Shown here: piece after piece, positions 6,031 to 7,683 of the stretch
Position numbering within the stretch: the first letter of the stretch is position 1
Layout: every line of letters begins with the position of its first letter
From: Clostridiales bacterium UBA4717
GTDB lineage: Bacteria > Bacillota > Clostridia > Oscillospirales > CAG-272
Length of the DNA stretch: 7,683 nt
Assembly (NCBI GenBank): GCA_002404395.1
Contig: DHJP01000054.1
Coordinates: 2,402-10,084 of the forward strand
Reading direction: 5' to 3'
Position numbers and translations under genes: made by a program
The notes under the pieces: model-generated
What the model was told of the DNA's origin: nothing
What the model saw: only the letters and a program-made list of their open reading frames with translations
Databases searched by the model: none

Positions 6031-6201
6031 ATGGCTTACAAAATTTCTGACGATTGCATCAGCTGCGGCGCGTGCGCGGACACATGTCCCAACTCGTGCA
6101 TCACTGAGGGCGACGGTAAGTACGTGATCGACGCAGACGCTTGCGTTGAATGCGGTGCTTGTGCCGAAGTCTGCCCTGTAGGAGCTCCTCAGGCAGAGTG
6201 A
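6031..6201 (+). CDS. Clostridial-type 2[4Fe-4S] ferredoxin
   Basis: This 56-residue protein has two CxxCxxCxxxCP cluster motifs: Cys9, 12, 15, 19 and Cys38, 41, 44, 48, the standard length and layout of clostridial 8-iron ferredoxins. It is a cytoplasmic low-potential electron carrier serving enzymes such as pyruvate:ferredoxin oxidoreductase, hydrogenase and flavin-based bifurcating complexes. An extra cysteine (Cys23) follows the first motif. The start MAYKIS is fixed by an excellent SD (GGAGGTG, 6017-6023). The frame is open upstream to 5890, but that stretch contains the promoter and structured leader, so the longer version is rejected. Own promoter, leader and terminator make it a monocistronic, probably abundant transcript. 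The downstream radical SAM protein needs an electron donor, which ferredoxins can provide, but a direct link is only suggested by proximity. Confidence 0.96.
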   Translation: MAYKISDDCISCGACADTCPNSCITEGDGKYVIDADACVECGACAEVCPVGAPQAE

Positions 6202-6219
6202 TCGGTATTACATAATGAG

Positions 6220-6262
6220 ATTATGCTGCCGTATTTTCACGCGGCAGCATAATTTTGTATTT
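6220..6262 (+). terminator. Strong intrinsic terminator after the ferredoxin gene
   Basis: ATTATGCTGCCG (6220-6231) pairs perfectly over 12 bp with CGGCAGCATAAT (6242-6253) around a 10-nt loop, followed by the T-rich tail TTGTATTTT (6254-6262). It starts 18 nt after the ferredoxin stop and ends 22 nt before the radical SAM start. Any expression of that gene from the ferredoxin promoter must therefore pass this hairpin. Confidence 0.88.
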
Positions 6263-6284
6263 TCGGCAATGAGGATCATTAAAT

Positions 6285-6887
6285 ATGACAATAACATACG
6301 TGTGCGACAATGGACTCTACGTCAACACCACAAACCGTTGTACGAACTCATGCGATTTCTGCGTCAGAAACGGAAACGGCGAAGATCTGTACGGCGATCT
6401 CTGGCTTGAGCGCGAGCCCACGGTCGAAGAAATAAATAATGCAATAGACGCCGCGCTTGACTGCGGCGAAAAATATAAAGAGATCGTTTTCTGCGGCTTC
6501 GGTGAGCCGAGCGAACGGCTCTACGACATATTCGAAGTCTGCCGACATATAAGAAGCAGGAGCACGCTCCCGATACGAATGAACACGAACGGTCACGCCG
6601 ACCTTATCTGGGGACGCGATACTGCTCCGGACTTCAAGGGGCTGTTTGACACCGTTTCAATAAGTCTGAATACTCCGAATGCCGAGGAATATGACAGGAT
6701 CTGTCACTGTGTTTACGGCACGGAAGGCTTTTTGGCACTGCTCCGCTTTGCCGAGAACGTCAAAAAATACGTTCCTTCGGTCTTGCTCAGCGTCGTGCGC
6801 GGTTCAATACCCGACTCCGAGCTTGAACGGTGTCAGAAATTAGCCGACGATATCGGCGTTAAGCTTCGCGTCCGCGAAATGCTTTAA
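6285..6887 (+). CDS. Small radical SAM protein, TatD-associated family
   Basis: This 200-residue protein carries the radical SAM triad Cys19, Cys23, Cys26 in NRCTNSCDFC, the SAM-binding motif GFGEP (71-75) and RMNTNGHADL (98-107). The opening MTITYVCDNGLYVNTTNRC and the short length match the small radical SAM family found beside or fused to tatD nucleases. The barrel is minimal and there is no SPASM or other C-terminal cluster domain. It should cleave S-adenosylmethionine through a [4Fe-4S] cluster; the substrate of the family is unknown to me. No tatD gene is within the window, which is unusual for the family. Start ATG 6285 has a clear SD (GAGGA, 6271-6275; 9-nt spacing). There is no obvious promoter between the ferredoxin terminator and this gene, so read-through expression is possible. 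The RpiR-type gene follows after 47 nt. Confidence 0.88.
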   Translation: MTITYVCDNGLYVNTTNRCTNSCDFCVRNGNGEDLYGDLWLEREPTVEEINNAIDAALDCGEKYKEIVFCGFGEPSERLYDIFEVCRHIRSRSTLPIRMNTNGHADLIWGRDTAPDFKGLFDTVSISLNTPNAEEYDRICHCVYGTEGFLALLRFAENVKKYVPSVLLSVVRGSIPDSELERCQKLADDIGVKLRVREML

Positions 6888-6934
6888 GCCGGCATTTCGG
6901 CACTACAGAACATTGAAAGGTATGGTACGCTTTT

Positions 6935-7683
6935 ATGCAGACCGAAACCAGCCGCCCGGAGCTGCTTCGCGAGATCGAAGCCGCCGAGCCGCATCTTTCC
7001 AAAGGACATCGCCATATTGCGGAATACATCATTGAGCATTACGACAAGGCGGCATATATGACCGCCGCAAGGCTCGGTCAGACCGTAGGCGTATCCGAAT
7101 CCACGGTAGTCCGCTTTGCCGATGAAATGGGCTTTGACGGATACCCGGAGCTTCAGCACTCACTGCGCGAAATAGTGCGCAACAAACTTACCACGCTTCA
7201 GCGAATAGAGATAACCAACGATCGCATAGGCTCGGGAGATATTCTCGATCGGGTGGTATGCGCAGATATCGACAAGATACGCCGCACGCTTGAGCGGATA
7301 GACCACGACCATTTCAAAAGCGCGGTCAATGCCATTGTCAACGCCGAACACATATATATAATCGGTATGCGTTCCTCATCGTCGCTTGCCTCGTTTCTGA
7401 GCTTTTACTTCAATCTTATATTCAATAACGTAAAGCACGTAAGCAATACCGGCGGAAGCGAAGTGTTTGAACAGATAATGCGCATCTCAAAGCGTGATGT
7501 CATGATCGGCATAAGCTTCCCGCGCTACTCAAAGCGCGCGATAAACGCAATAGAATATGCCAAAAGTCAGGGAGCATATATCGTATCGGTCACGGACAGC
7601 AATATTTCGCCGATCGCAGCGCTTGCGGACAGCCTGCTGCTTGCCGAAAGCGATATGGCTTCGTTCGTTGATTCGCTGGTTGC
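6935..7683 (+). CDS. MurR/RpiR-family transcriptional regulator (3' end beyond window)
   Basis: The frame is open from ATG 6935 to the right edge (249 codons seen; family members are about 280-290 residues, so roughly the last 35 are missing). Residues about 10-80 form the RpiR helix-turn-helix, with MTAARLGQTVGVSESTVVRFADEMGF (42-67) as the recognition part. Residues about 125-249 are a SIS sugar-phosphate-binding domain: YIIGMRSSSSLASF (141-154), NTGGSEVFEQ (171-180), GISFPRYSK (192-200), SVTDSNISPIAALAD (218-232). Such proteins sense phosphosugars (for example MurNAc-6-P or GlcN-6-P) and control sugar or cell-wall recycling genes; the ligand here cannot be told. An in-frame stop at 6914-6916 leaves no other start. 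The SD (AAAGG, 6916-6920) is 14 nt from the ATG, longer than usual. Its regulated genes are probably to the right, outside the window. Confidence 0.93.
   Translation, partial: MQTETSRPELLREIEAAEPHLSKGHRHIAEYIIEHYDKAAYMTAARLGQTVGVSESTVVRFADEMGFDGYPELQHSLREIVRNKLTTLQRIEITNDRIGSGDILDRVVCADIDKIRRTLERIDHDHFKSAVNAIVNAEHIYIIGMRSSSSLASFLSFYFNLIFNNVKHVSNTGGSEVFEQIMRISKRDVMIGISFPRYSKRAINAIEYAKSQGAYIVSVTDSNISPIAALADSLLLAESDMASFVDSLV

Noticed and set aside
6888..6901. Short stem GCCG/CGGC after the radical SAM stop as a terminator
   Set aside because: Only 4 bp and no T-run, so cotranscription with the RpiR-type gene remains the simpler reading.

Overview
The window reads as a piece of chromosome from an uncultured or poorly described clostridial bacterium (Bacillota, class Clostridia, probably near the Oscillospirales). 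The evidence is a RicT/YaaT homologue next to holB and a YaaO-like decarboxylase (a Firmicutes neighbourhood), a clostridial 2[4Fe-4S] ferredoxin, a short stand-alone radical SAM protein of the TatD-associated type, and SIS-domain RpiR regulation. Base composition of the genes is near 50% GC with AT-rich promoters. The order-level placement is inference. All complete genes lie on the + strand. I see no rRNA, tRNA, CRISPR array, transposase or phage gene.

Positions 1-376 hold no convincing complete gene. Positions 1-140 are a chain of short hairpins with a 12-bp direct repeat; the minus strand is open to the left edge, which suggests a truncated interspersed repeat or the start of a small unknown gene. 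Positions 143-246 carry further GC-rich inverted repeats, then an AT-rich stretch leads into a very good sigma-A promoter (377-405).

Positions 471-5865 look like one operon of four genes: a membrane-anchored protein with a degenerate M23/LytM domain; a PLP-dependent Orn/Lys/Arg decarboxylase-family protein (YaaO-like); holB (DNA polymerase III delta-prime); and ricT (PSP1 domain, RNA maturation/degradation factor) with a disordered arginine-rich N-terminal extension of about 180 residues. In Bacillus subtilis the equivalent order is yaaO-tmk-yaaQ-yaaR-holB-yaaT, so the three middle genes are absent here. A weak AT-only terminator candidate begins in the ricT stop codon.

Positions 5901-6262 form a compact one-gene unit: an extended -10 promoter, a 5' leader that can fold into a compact three-way junction, a 56-residue ferredoxin, and a strong intrinsic terminator. 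A 200-residue radical SAM protein (6285-6887) follows the terminator with no visible promoter of its own, so it may depend on read-through. A MurR/RpiR-type regulator (6935 to the right edge) follows 47 nt later and is cut off inside its SIS domain.

The most interesting points are the structured leader of the ferredoxin, the ferredoxin/attenuator/radical SAM arrangement away from tatD, the pseudo-enzyme character of the M23 protein, the pared-down yaaO-holB-ricT cluster, the disordered arm of RicT, and the palindromic repeat at the left edge. None of them proves a new system by itself.
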